64,000 bases of DNA from Solanum dulcamara (lineage: Eukaryota; Streptophyta; Magnoliopsida; Solanales; Solanaceae). Location: NCBI RefSeq assembly GCF_947179165.1, contig NC_077240.1, forward strand, positions 29,684,001 through 29,748,000, written 5' to 3'. A program made the position numbers and the translations under genes. Below, piece by piece: positions 46,741 to 60,500 of this stretch (positions within the stretch are counted from its first letter, which is position 1; every line of letters begins with the position of its first letter). The notes below the pieces were generated by a model, which ran no database searches, was not told the DNA's origin, and saw only the letters and a list, made by a program, of their open reading frames with translations.

Positions 46741-49526
46741 TGTAATAATGACCTTGAGGGTCATTTTTAGAAATTTGTACAAAATTACCATTTTACCCCT
46801 ATTATTAGTGCTCTAGAGTATTATTTATTTAGTTTATGTGGTTGAATATGTTAAAGTTTTAATAGTTAGTGAATTGAAAAATTTCTTGAGTTTTATAGAG
46901 TTAAGTTGTGAAAAAGTGGTTTTCGGAACCAAACGGATCTACAGGTCACGGAATGGGATTTCATCAACTCTGAAATATGGAAATTAGTCCAGGAGAGTCG
47001 TCGGAAACAGATTTGGAGTTGATATGTGAATTTGAGGTCATAAGTTGAAAAGTGAAGTTTTAAATGAGTTAGTTTGACTTTGGTCAACAAATCGAGTCCA
47101 GAGACTCGAATTGGATTTCTGATGATTCCAATAGTTTCGGAGGGTGATTCTAATGCTAGAAATGACTTTGTTGTAATTTTTAGAGATTCTGAGGGCATTT
47201 TGGGTATTTCAAATGTCAAATTAGTTTAGTTGTGACTTAACGAATTCCGGTTCAAGGAGACCTCAAATTTGAAATTACAATGGTTCAATTGAGTCTGGAA
47301 TGTCGAATTTAGTAGAAATGCATATAAAATTTATGTATAAAGGACTCCAAATGATTTTCGAGGGCCTAACCGAGAACGTTTTTAGACTTGGCAAATATGT
47401 TGTGATCTAGTTTCTTGTGCAATACTTTTCTTCATCACGATCGCGATGTGGGGTCATACGATTGCGACGTACTAGTTCGTGGGCTTCGCGATCACGAGAA
47501 GGGCTACGCGATCGCGAAGGGTCTCATTTTGCCAATGCTCTTCACGATAGCGAGATGGCTACGCGATCGCAATAAGGGTACTCCTTTGTGCTTCGCAATC
47601 GCGAGATTTAATGACTCGCAATCACGATGAGTAAATCTGGGATCCCTGAACAGTAACTTTGAGGAAAAAGTCCAATTTCTTCATTTCCACCATTTTCAAA
47701 CTCTTGAAACTTGTGGTAGGCGATTTTGATAAGGTTTTTGGAGAAAATCCTTTGGAGTAAGTTCCTTTTTCCGTTCTAATTCATTTCCTATCAGTTTCAC
47801 ATCTCTAAATCATAGGAAAAATCTAGTTGTTAATTGATATTTTGGGGGTTTTGTTCTTGAAATTTCCAATTTAGTTTTCATTGATTCCTACCTTGTTTCT
47901 TAGCCTATTTTTATGGATTTTTCACCCACAAACTCTCCTCAATGAGTAGAACGTGTTTTTGAAAGAAATTTTCAGATTCGACCTTTTTCAAAATTAATTA
48001 ATTTTTGGACTATTTTATCCTCAATTCTGAAACCTATCAATATGAATGTCATTGGACTCCTTAGGACGCGTATATTTTATTTTTGATAGTGGATTGTCAT
48101 TTCGGGCTTTGAATTCGAGAGTTGATTATCCGGTGGAGGTGTTAGAGTGCAGTTTCAGTTATCGCGGAAGGTTTGGCTATCCTTCTTGGGGCTGAGTTAG
48201 GGTGATTAGTCAAATTCTATGTTGTAGACTTTGGGATGGGTCGTACTGTAGTTTGAGACTGATAATTGATATTATATTGACCGTGTGGGGGCTTAAATGT
48301 GTTGTGTAGCCAGCGTGGGGGCCTTATATGATATTTTATCTGTGATTTAGAATGTGTAATCTATGACTTGACTGAGTATAGATGAGTAGAGGTTATTTGA
48401 CTGGTAATGCCCGTCTAAGGGATTGAGTTGAGGGTTTTGACCATGCCTGAGTAGTGGTATATTATTGAGAAAGGGGTGAACACTTAACTGATGTATTTCC
48501 TTCCCATTACTGTCTATTGAGGGTGAATATCATGTTTAGGTTAAGTTTTAAGAACTTTGAACCTTATACTACATGTTGAGTTGAATATTACCTTTATGCT
48601 TTATACATTGTGATTACATTCATCTTCATTCATACTATTATTGATGATTGGGAAGTTGAGAACTGTGGAAACCTTTTTGAGAAATAAAATGTGACATCTT
48701 TTGTGTGCTTGACCACGAGATAGGTGGCAAGTGAATGAGACATTAGTATCATGAGTCCTTGGCCATGAGTTGGGTGGCGAGGTAGTTGATACATTGAGAT
48801 TGTGATGAGGTATATGGTCTGCGAGACCCCTATGGATCCTGCTTGGTAGCACAACTCAGCAAGTGTATACGACAGGTTGTGCGTCAGCCTTGATCCCACC
48901 GTATCATTACATCATTTCATCATCATATTGCATTGCATTGCATTGATACCTGTGATACTTGACCTATCTGTCTAACTGTGATATTGAACTGTATTTATGT
49001 GTTTACTCGCACTGTTCTATATAAATTGGCGGTAGCATAGACGAAGTGGGACTTTTTTGCGTGTATATGGAAGTGTTCCTTAGTTTATTTCATAGTTTTT
49101 GATTAATTCCTTATACTCAGTCAGTTAAACCTACTAAGTAAATGTGGATTGTATTCACCCCTACTTCTGTGTCATTTCTGATGCAGATACTAGCCAGGGT
49201 GTTCAACGGTAGTTCATTCCAGTGGATACATTATCATCGGATCAGTGGTGAGATCTTGGGATCCAAATCGCCGCTAGTCCATCTTTTATTGTTCATTCTT
49301 TTCTATATTCAGAGACTTAAACTATGTATTTAGACTCAGATTTGTATCTAGATGCTCTTTACACTTATGACACCAGGTTTTGAGATATTTTAGTTGTTGT
49401 CTTGTATTTCGCGTTTATTTGTGGCTTGACTTTACTTGGGAGTCTCTTATGGCTTATTTTTGGCTTACACATCGGAATTGAGTTTGGGATGCATGCCATC
49501 ATGACCTCAATTTTTGGATCATGACA
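46741..49526 (+). repeat. 3' LTR of the outer gypsy element
   Basis: Starts TGTAATAATGACCTTGAGG, with a 3-bp duplication relative to the 5' LTR, and ends TTTTTGGATCATGACA. It aligns with 27327-30105 over its whole length. Bases 49527-49893 after it show nothing recognisable. Confidence 0.88.
47437..47632. repeat. Cluster of CGATCGCG words in the 3' LTR, partly decayed
   Basis: Counterpart of 28018-28207. Several copies now read CGATTGCG, CGATCACG, CGATAGCG or CGCAATCGCG, mostly the changes expected from loss of methylated CpG. Confidence 0.82.
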
Positions 49527-49893
49527 TAAAAAGGTGTTCATTTATTTGAACCATATATGAGTTTTAAACTCAAAAGTCATATCTAAAATAACCTGTATTT
49601 AGGTTGTAATCGTGAAAACTATATCTGAAATCATATTATGATCTGATCACTGATGACTCGATAAGTCAAACTACATAGACATTATGGCATATTTATATGA
49701 CATACTCCTTAAACATTGATGGCATATCTGACTATCATATAAATCATGGATCGTAGTATTATGAGACAGTGCTCAAATATCTCTTTCGTAAACATATCTT
49801 TCTTTCTATGCATATGACTTTATATAGAGATAACTTACTTGAAATCATGCATAACCCGTAAATACTCAAAAGTAGTTTTCATGACTTCATAAA

Positions 49894-50286
49894 TGTCACG
49901 ATCCAAACCGGACTTGAGTGACACCCACAATAATCCTCCGGTGGGAGAATCAAATTACATCCCAAACTAACATCCTAACACAATAATAGTCATAAAAGAT
50001 GTGGAAATAGTGTTTATATAAGTTTTAACCTAAGTTCCCATAAACTCAGGAAATTAAACAGTCAATTATAAATATAGCCAAATACATGCGGAAGTCAACC
50101 CCATCTAGAATCTGAAAGTCATTGTACCAAAACTTCTAAGTAACAAGTCTAAGAGTAAGGAGATGCAACCCCAAAAATAATAATATAAAATAAAGTCTGA
50201 AGATATAGTCTAAGTCCGAAAGGGTGGACTAAGAGCTAATATGGAACCACTGCAGCCTGAAAGAACTGATTCACCCTTAAATTCGA
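49894..50286 (-). mobile_element. Fragment of an LTR related to LTR A
   Basis: Begins TGTCACGATCCAAACCGG, the complement of an LTR 3' end. It follows the complement of LTR A's last ~380 bp (GTGGGAGAAT, GTCATTGTACCAAAAC, CATGCGGAAGT-like words), then loses similarity near CACCCTTAAA. The inner end is truncated and there is no target duplication. Confidence 0.7.
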
Positions 50287-53200
50287 TTTGTCAGTTATAT
50301 GGCTTAAAAAACTTATTTTCTTGTCAAGTTAGATTTTTCTTAATTTAAATTTAGTGAGTGATTTACTAATACAAAACTCTAAGTTGAGTAATATTATTGA
50401 TACAAAATAAAATTAAATAATTTTACTTGATAAATCCTCAAATTGAGTGACATTTTGAAATATTAACTCAGATTTTTGGTAGAATGTTGGTGCAAGGAAA
50501 GGTCAGTAGTACACAAAATGTCGTCATTTTTGCTCCATTTGTTCACCTTTCCCTATCATAAGCCCCACTCTCTTTTTCGCGTATACACTACGAAATCATT
50601 TGACAACTATCCCCCTTATCTTTTATCTCAAAACTTTGTTGCAAATCTCATTTATTTGCTGACATGGAAATAATACAACTACCATATTTCTCCTTCTTTT
50701 AAATAATATGTCTAGTTTGTTATACACTTCTGAAATTTTAATACTCAGAAATCTTTTTTTACATTTTTAAAGTTTGTGCACAATCAAACTAAAACACGTT
50801 GGGAGTTGATTGGCAGAAGCTTGTTCATACTGGTTATTTACACCAAGACAATATACATGTATGCCTTGCCCTATGTTTGAAACTTTGAATATAAGTTTTT
50901 TTATTCAGTCATTATTAGTTAATATGTATTTTTACTTCATTAAATCATTTAATCATAATAATTATATTAATTTGATATAAATATTTTATGCGGATACGTT
51001 TTTAGCATAATAGTTACTAAAGAAAAGTAATTAACTATAAAAATACTACTCTATCTGTCCATCTTTACTTGTCCACTATACTAAAAATAGACGTCCAACA
51101 ATACTTATCCAATTTATGAAATCAAGAGATGATTTTAACTTAGTTTCTAATTTACCCTTATCATTAATTTGTAGTCCTTTCCCTATTAGGTTTTTCAAGA
51201 TATTATATTTATTATATTCAAACTTCAAAGGCAATTTTTTCTTAAGAATTGTACAACGTCAGTAGTAGATAAGTATTGTTGGACGGAGGGAGTAGTAGAC
51301 GTAGGTTATTAGTTATTATTCCTTTTATTTCGATTAGTAACTCAAACACATCAAATACAACATATTTTTTCTTAAAAAGATGGGGTAGAGAAGGATAATG
51401 GGGGAGAGAATTATAAGGTGAGAATCAAACCCTAACTAACAAAATGAAAGTTGAAAAATTACAACCATTTGAACTATTAAAATTCTCCAATATAACACAT
51501 TTAACATTTTGGTAATAGAAAACTACTTACAAAATAGAGACCTTAGATGATAGTCGAACTAACTTTTATTACTTGTCCTTTTATCTTCGATTTCTTTCAT
51601 TTTTTTTTAACAATTACATGATTTTGTAAAGGGGGTCATCATAAACAAATGGGGTATAGTAATTTTTCCGACTAAAGATACATAATTTTTTTCTACCTTC
51701 CATGATCTTCTTTTCATTTTCATTTTACTTTCTTTTCAATAATGAGTATAATTAGTCTTACGACCAAAAGTATCCTCTAAACGTGATGTTATTCGACGAT
51801 TCTCAAAATCACACAAATCAAATAATAATAATTAAAGAGAATTTTTCAAGAATTTTGAACTTTGACCAATATTTAAAGGGTGCTTGTTGGTTTTTTTTTT
51901 TTTTAAAATAAATAAATAATGAATACGTAATTAATATCAAACAGTCATTGAAGGATCACTAGTTAAGGCATAATTATATACTACATGAGATATATATATC
52001 TATGCATAAATATATGTATTTGAAGACATAATTACACCAGATACATATATCTATGCACAATATATGTGTCTGAATAACTATGTCTTCTTCTTCGTGGGTA
52101 TATATGCACAAATACACCGGATATATTACAAAATTGATACTAGATAGATGTAGTTATGCACAGGCACACTAAATACATCATATATACATTAAATACACAT
52201 GCCCCTCAAAATCAACATGTAACTATGCATAGATACGCTGAATACTTCAATGCATTTTTATAATGGTTACATGAAACTAATACTGGGTATACAAATATTT
52301 GATATTGGATACACTGAATAAATTAACATATACAAATACACTAGATATACATCAATACATATGTGTTACTAAGCTCTAACAACCATATTGTCTTCATTTA
52401 GAAAAAAAACTTTCTACGGCTATATCTTTCTAAATGTTTGGTAGGGAAACAATATAGTTTTTGGTTTAGTGATTTAGAAAAATATTTGATTTGATTTTTG
52501 AAGAACAATGTATTAGTAGCTTGGGAAGAATTAAGCTTGCAAATCAGTTAACGTTGAAAAAAAATCACTAAAGTCAAAAACTTTATTAGTAGACATCTTT
52601 ACTTGCTACTAAACATTTTCATAAGACTGGGAAAAAAAATATTTTCTTTCACACCAAATACATCGTAAAAGGGAAAAAAAGAAAGAAAAAAATATTTGTA
52701 ATACTTAGTTCTTTACTTTATAAAAAGCAATGAATAATTGATTTATCCATTTTATATCAATATCAAATATAAGTGGATTAAATATTTTATTCATTTTCAC
52801 CTAATTCATTTTCGATTTGTCAATAATCACGTGAATTAAGTCTTCATCGTCCCATTTGTTTTCCTTTCTCTAGTCCCAAGCTTTTCTTTCTTCCTCTTTC
52901 TTTTGGCATAGATTGAGAGATGGTGTTATTTTTGTTCTACTTTGGACACTTACAAAATTCAAAAAGGTTCATAATGCGTGTACAGTATCATATGCCGCAA
53001 TATAATTTCAGCCCTTGTAACTAAAACAAAAGTGATCCACTCAGTTTCATGTTCTTACCAACTAACTACACTTTTTTTTTCTGTTCTTTTTACTATAATA
53101 ACAGAATAAATTTCAAAAGCATAGTCTATAATGTGCCATTTTATCTAGTTTATAAGTATCAAATTAAGGCTGACAAACAATGAATTGAATTTAGGGAATA

Positions 53201-54577
53201 TCTAATCACGAAAATTATATCACATGATACAGGCGCAAACTATAAGTTGTCTCACTTTTTTCCCAATTTATGATTTGATATAATAATAAGTTCAACTTTT
53301 TAAAAAAAATCATCTTTATCTCTTTATCCCAACTTATGTGATCCTATTAACAACAAAAAGCTATGAAATATACTGCACATTATGTATTTCCTAACTATGA
53401 GATTCAAAATACTGCAAAAGTGATGTAAACCTGAACTCTCAGCATTCTAATTCTTGAGACTAACAAATCATTCAATTATTGGTTACCGTCATCATTTTAA
53501 TAAATTAGAGATTAGTTATGCAATATTTATAGTTATTCATATATATGAGTTATTTCTAGGGTTTGATTTTGAAGTTTATCGTTCGACTTATCGGTATCAT
53601 TTTGTAGACATGCTAAGTTGTTATAGAATCATCATGATATTGATTTATCAGCTTTATATTTTATTGGTTATTGATTCGATTATCAAATTAACCGTTAAGA
53701 TTTTATATGCACTAAAATAATTAAAAATCACTTAAAGCAAGGTGACAAACCAAATGAACCCCATGCACATGAGTTGATCTAGATGTATATGTGACAAACA
53801 CTAACACCTTTATAGAATAAATCGAGAGTTAAAGACAATCATAAATGAAAATATGAAACTAAAACCTAATTGACTAGTCATATATACATCTTTTAGTTGT
53901 ACTCATGATAAATTGATGATCAAACAATGTATTTAATTAATATGTTGAAACTAAAATATTATCATATATAATACTTATTAATTATGCTGATTTTAATACA
54001 TAAATAATTTATGTCCTAATCAACCATGTCAAACCACCCCAAGTGTATACAATATTTCTTTGACTTGACATTAAAGGAATGAGTTGAAATCTAGAAGATC
54101 TAAATTATGTAAACTTTAATCTTCAGCCAAAAGAACTGTTTTGTTGTACTATTAATATTAGTTATTATGTATTATACGATATAATAACTATATAATATTA
54201 ACCAAAAGTCAAAAGTCTTTTAATAAATAAACAAACAAATAAATTTAATTCCAATTCCATAATATAGTTTTATGATGACTATAAGACTATCGTGTCTGCT
54301 CACTTTAGCTGATTTTTTTCTGTTTTTTCCGCCATAGAGAATCTCTAACCCCCCATTTTCTTGTCACCTAACGCCACCACCCCCCGGCGGCCCCCTCCAC
54401 CGCTGACCTTCTCTGCATCTCTTTACGTTAACCCACCCCACCTACCCACCCACCCCCCACCAAACAATCCAACTATTCTTCCTTCTTTCTACGTCAAAAC
54501 CCTTCTCCCCAACCACCCTTTCACCTACTAACCAACTTCCCGTTTTCTAGGAATCCTTCCTGAAACTTCGCCAGAAA
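50287..54577. other. Gene-free stretch upstream of the SPL7-type gene
   Basis: No exon or RNA gene is recognised. It holds a Stowaway MITE (51044-51297) and a degenerate ATACACTGAATAC-like tract at about 51975-52360. The last ~230 bp, up to the start codon, is rich in C and T (for example CCCCCGGCGGCCCCCTCCAC near 54381), as expected of a leader. No convincing TATA box was found. Confidence 0.55.
51044..51297. mobile_element. Stowaway MITE
   Basis: Inverted ends TACTACTCTATCTGTCC and (complement) TACTACTCCCTCCGTCC, bounded by TA. The CTCCCTCCGTCC terminus is the Stowaway signature. It is 254 bp and noncoding. Confidence 0.85.
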
Positions 54578-57500
54578 ATGCATAATCAACCTTCTTCACC
54601 ATCACAAACCGGATCTCCAACCCAATTAAGGAATACCCAGATGATTTCCTCTATGCTTTCCGGTACACCTGATGACCCCGCAGCTTCCTCCCTATTTGAC
54701 TGGTCGGATTTATTCGAATTCAACCTCGATGAACAATTGACCATCTCATTTGATGACCCACTTCACCAAGAGCAGCCGCCGGAGACAGAATTGGTGGCCC
54801 CCGTTATACCCTCTTCGGAAGATTCCCCACTAAGCCAAGATACGGATGCGGGTCGCATCAGGAAGAGGGACCCGAGGATGGCGTGTTCGAATTTTCTAGC
54901 GGGTCGGATCCCATGTGCTTGCCCCGAGTTAGATGAGAAGATGGAGGAAGAGGAGCTGGCAGGGATAGGGCCAGGGAAGAAACGGGCCAGGACTGTAAGG
55001 GTTTCTGCCGGAGCTGGGGCGAGGTGTCAAGTACCGGATTGTGAGGCGGATATCAGTGAGCTGAAAGGGTATCATAAGAGACACAGGGTGTGCTTACGTT
55101 GTGCTAATTCAAGTGCTGTGGTTCTCGATGGGCACAGTAAGAGATATTGTCAGCAGTGTGGCAAGTGCGTTTACTTTTTTATGCTGAGTACAAAAAGCTT
55201 TATGCTGGTAGAGTGTAGCCTGCATAAATGATGGAGGGGTGCAGTAGGTTGACAGCCCTCATAAGTCTAAGTAGAGCAGAATAAATATAGATATTGCCTA
55301 CTCCAACTAGTTTGAGCTAAACAAACATTGTTGATTTATTTGAAAGTACAATCATGTTACCACATAATGAAAAGTTCATAGAAATGACTAAAACATCTTT
55401 TACTAATAGCCCAAGTGATCAAAGCAAAACAAATGCTCCAAGTGATACAGAAGAAAGTTTCACAGATCCTGCCAAGAAATATAAGTTGATGTGTTTGCAA
55501 AAGATGGCTTTAGATGAATGTGGTAATAACTGTATAGCCGGTTGATTAGTTTGTGAACTAATTGCATAGGTGCCTTTGGCCCTTAAAAAAGATTAGTGCT
55601 TTAATTTAGCCCTCTTCAGTACATTTATAGTTTGTGGGATCTGCTTACTAGTATTTTTTTTTTTTGAGTTAAGGATTCTCTTGCCTTGGAGTTCCTTTGA
55701 CAGACATTTCAGTTGTAGCTTTTATTGCAGTTCTTGTTTTAAGTGTATTTATATGAAATTGTAGGGTGCAGACAACTATTTTGGCAAGAACTTGCCAGAT
55801 ATCCTAAAATGGCGTGTGCCTTTTCCAGATGCAATTAATCTTTAATGCTGCTATACCTTTTCCAGGTTTCATGTTTTGTCAGACTTTGATGAAGGTAAGC
55901 GTAGTTGTAGAAGAAAATTAGAGCGGCACAACAACAGGCGTCGGAGAAAAGCAACTGATTCATCCAAACCGTCTGCTGAAAAGGAATCTCAGCAGGTCAC
56001 AACGGCTGATGATGTTAGTGGTGATGACGACATTGTCAAAGGTATATTGAACTTGAGTGAACATCATTGCTTGAAAGTCGTAAACTGTACACTCCACTTG
56101 TAATTTATCTATAGTAGATGCCACGTTTCATATATTAGGGTACTAGTTTAAACTGATAACATGGATATTTTGCCGTGAAACATAAATTGGAATTGGAGAA
56201 AGTTCTGTTTTCCAGGCATGGCATGACCTTGTCAATGTCATTATTCATTAAGTTCATCCTTCATATTTTTATTTAGTGGATTTCCTGAAAATCTTCTGGG
56301 TGACCAGATAGCACATGCATGGGCAGCCAGTTTGGAGAAAAGGAAATCCTATTAGAATCTGAAGGACATGTGCCAATATGCTCCGCTCAAGGCATCCAAA
56401 ATAATCACAGTGATAGTTTCACAGCTTCTGGTGAAACACAGGTTGATGCAGAAAAGAACTACAAAAATTCCCATTCTCCATCTTATTATGACAACAAGAG
56501 TACCTTTTCCTCGGTGGTAGGTCTGCTGACATAATTCCTCTTTTCTCAATAATTTCCATTTATATCTGGACTATACTTCAAGTTGACTGATCACCGTTCT
56601 TTTTTGGCTAGTGCCCCACTGGTCGGATCTCATTCAAGCTTTATGATTGGAACCCTGCAGAGTTCCCTCGAAGACTCCGGCACCAAGTACTTAAAGGATT
56701 ATATTACAGTTTAGTACATAAGAGAATATTAATTCTTCTCTTCAATAGAGTTCTATGGGTTGATTGACATATTACTTTTACAGATCTTCCAGTGGTTGGC
56801 CAGAATGCCTGTCGAATTGGAGGGCTATATTCGTCCAGGTTGTACAATCTTGACAGTTTTTGTTGCAATGCCGACATTCAAGTGGGGTAAGGTAATATGG
56901 TTACTGTTCCTCTCTGGTGATAATCAATTCTGTGTGTGATTGATTGGTCTTAATGTATTTAGATATCACAGTGGATTAGTACTATTGTTGAGTTAGTGAT
57001 GTATCTCCTCTTTGAATGGTACTACAACAAGTGTGATCTCTTAATTAAGTGACTGTGTTTTGAGTTACTAAGTCAGGAATTCCTCTCATAGAACACGATG
57101 CAATAATGAAAATGAAAGGCTGTTGGATTTAGATATTACTGAAGGGCTATCATTCTGTTTTCTGTTGGACTGTTCCTATACATGTGGCTTCTGTAACATT
57201 TAGTTGTTAATTTCCATGTTGTTCTTATTAAACATAATTTGTTTCTAAATGATCGAGTTCCACATTGGGTTTAACAGTTACTAGAAGACCCAGCTGCACA
57301 CCTATATGAGTTAATTGCATCACCTGGAAACATGCTTCGTGGAAGAGGAAGCTTTCTTATTTATCTCAACAACATGGTATTTCGTGTTACCAAAGGTAAA
57401 TGGTAGTTCAAGTTCTATACCTCAAGCTCTGGTTGCGACGGATTTATATTAGATCTATCTAGTCTAATCCTTTATTTTTGGGACCTTACTTTTTCATTTG

Positions 57501-60500
57501 ATGTGGATCTTGGCTAATGCTACTAACCCCGCATTTCATTTTACCTAACACTAGTGAAATTACTTGCTCTTCGCACGGTCCTAAAAGACATATTAATTTA
57601 CAAAGTAATAGTTTGAAATTTTTATTGAAAAAGAAACAATAGTTTTCATACATAACCAAAAGTAGATCTTTGTGCCAACGAAAGATAATTTTTATTTTTT
57701 TCTCACAAAGTAATCTAAACATACCAATTTATATCTTCCAGTCTTCCATCCAAGTTATTTTCACAATTAAATTTCAATACAACAACAACAACAACACCAT
57801 ACCCAGTGAAATCCCACAAATGGTAACAATTTTTCTTAATAAAGCAGGTGGAAATTCAGTAGTGAAAGTCAAGCTAAAGGGACCAGCACCAAAGCTTACG
57901 TCTATTCATCCTACGTGCTTTGAGGCTGGCAAGCCTATGGAGTTTTTTGCCTGTGGAAGCAATCTGATGCAGCCAAGATTCCGGTATGAGTTAAAATCAC
58001 ATTTTCGTGAATCTATATTCCGCTTATTTCGGTTCCGTTGATGTAGCTTGAGTTCCTCATCATTTCTCAACAGGAGATATTATGATAGGAACTGATTGTT
58101 TATGGGCGAAAGAAATCTCAAGCTCGCTGACTACTAAAAACTAGATTATCCAAGCTCTAGAAACTGAATCTGTATGTGCTTGCTTGTTTTACAGCAGGAT
58201 GCAAGGACGTTAATTACACTGTTGAGGGATAGAAGTTATTGAATTAGGCAAATTGCATCAATGTAAGAGCTTATAACTATCGGTTAGGTGTCAGAGATGT
58301 CATTGGTCCTTGGATCGACTTTTGATGATTGGCTGTGCCAGACACGTGAGTAGTATGGACATTATAGGCACGTCAGACACAGAAATTGGAAGTATGATAA
58401 TTTTCAGATTAGAGGGTCACAATACGAGCTCGGCTTAATATTTGATGTATATAATCTTGTTACAACCTAAATAATTACAAATGTAAGCAGTATTAATGAC
58501 CATTAAGAAATGCAAGAAAGACATTGCGACAAATTTATAGTCTGTAAATTTTAATTATCATTGAAATAGGAGAGCTTTTGAAATGGTAGTGTTTGACTTT
58601 GCACATATGAGGAATAGGCCTCTTAGTCCTTATTTCTTTTTGGTGCACCCAGAAGATCCCTTTAAGTATAGAAAGTTGTGTCTTTCGTAGAAAACCATAT
58701 AATTCTTTGTAGGATTTTTACTTTTGGTATACTTCTTGTATCACCTCTTTTATACAGGTTTGCCAATAAAATTTTTACTATTATCAAAATAAAAATAAGA
58801 AAAAGCATCGAGAAACAACACCAAACATTTTGCAGAACCTAGCTAAAATTACAATAATGATAACAAGAAAAATTAGCAATTCTTCTACGAGTTCCAGAGG
58901 GTGCAAATAGGTTAGCTATGGTGATCTGTTCTCGACGAGCTCAGCTTTGCTAGGAAGCTTTAATGATGTGTTAGGACATAGATTTTTATTTGTAAAATCT
59001 TCTTTATTACATAGAGAACCCAATATCTCATCATTGTTTGCACCTATTGGTGTAGTAAAACAGGGCACGCATGTTCAAATTAGATGATACGAAAAGATAT
59101 ACAAAATACAGAAGAAATGAAATGTCTCCTAGTGGTAGTGAAATTGTTCGCTCTTGATACACTTTTGAAACCAGAAAATGCCATAGATAATAGGATGCAA
59201 AGTGGAGAATAAGCAAAAGAAGATCTTTCTTTCCTTGTTTGCCAACTTGAATGCAACTCTCAGTTGGGCATGGATGGCACACACCAGTATGAGCAATTAA
59301 TGGGAGTTGCTTAATGGGGTGAATTTAGTTATTACAAGGATGGTGTAATTTAAAATATTAATAATAGAAGGATTATATCTGTGCAGATGAGTTCTAGTAG
59401 CTAGGGCTTGAATCATACCCTTCATAAATATTACTCCATCTGTCTCAATTTGGGACATACTTTCCCTTGTAGCCTGTCCCAAAAAAAAATCCTCACTCTA
59501 TCATCATGCTTGTTGGGATCCCACCGCAACTCATTTAAATGAAAAGACATGTGAAAATGTCACCATCACTCATTTAAAATGATAATTTTGGTACTTTGCA
59601 TATCATTATCAAAAAAAGTTTGAAACTTAAACAAAATTTTTGGTACTTCACATATATTTGGCTATCATACCAGAAGTCTTTAATTTCTTAAACTTTGTGC
59701 TCAGTCAAACATGTCACATAAAATTTGACGGGAGTATTGCTTTTGATGGAGTAAAATAGAAAGATAAGTTCGTATTTGGTCAAATTGTCTTGATGATCCA
59801 TGTCTGCTCTGTTTGCTTACTTCAACAACAACAACAACAACAACAACATACCCAGTGAAATCCCACAAGTGGGGTCTGGAGAGGGTAAGATGTACACAAA
59901 CTTTACTACTACCTCATGGAGATAGAGAGTGTTTCCGAAAAATTCTCGGCTCAAAAGTCACAATCCTAAGTAAGAGAGAAAAACAATATATATAGCATAA
60001 TGCAAAAAAAACAACCAAAAGCGATGCAAATTTATAAGACAAGAACAATAACGATAGCAAAGTAATATGATAATCATAGGCAATAACAACACAACTATAA
60101 AGGCATGCCTAAACCTACGATCACCCTAAACTGACACACGGCAGGATGCCATTCTATCCCTACTAGCCTTCTATCCTAATCTGGGACCTTCACTCCTTTC
60201 TATCTAAGGTCATGTTCTCGGTGATATGGAGTAGCGCCAGATCTTATCTAATCACCTCTCTCAAATACTTTTTCGGTCTACCCCTACCCCTACGCATAAC
60301 CTCCACATCCAACCGCTCTCACCTCCTAACTAGGGCGTCGACACCCTTCTTCTACACATGCCCAGACCATCTCAGTCTCGCTTCTCTCATCTTGTCTGCC
60401 ACAGATGCCGCTCCACCTTCTCCTGAATAACCTCATTCATAATCTTATCACTCCTAGTGTGTTCACACATCCACTCAGCATCATCATCTCCCCAACATGC

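Larger units (their letters stand above)
27327..49526 (+). mobile_element. Tekay-type Ty3/gypsy chromovirus, decayed, with four nested LTR insertions
   Basis: The outer element has LTRs at 27327-30105 (plus one base at 33502) and 46741-49526, a primer-binding site after the 5' LTR, then gag, protease, RT, RNase H, integrase and a chromodomain-like end. The domain order and the C-terminal block WRHRPVEKATWELESKY place it with the chromoviruses, most like Tekay/Del. Expected 5-bp flanks are TATGA and TAAAA, a poor match. Removing the insertions leaves an element of about 10.5 kb. Many stops and frame changes show it is dead. Confidence 0.85.

Noticed and set aside
52980..54160. GTAC words upstream of the SPL7-type gene as copper-response elements
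   Set aside because: A 4-bp motif is expected by chance every few hundred bases, and no clustering was seen.
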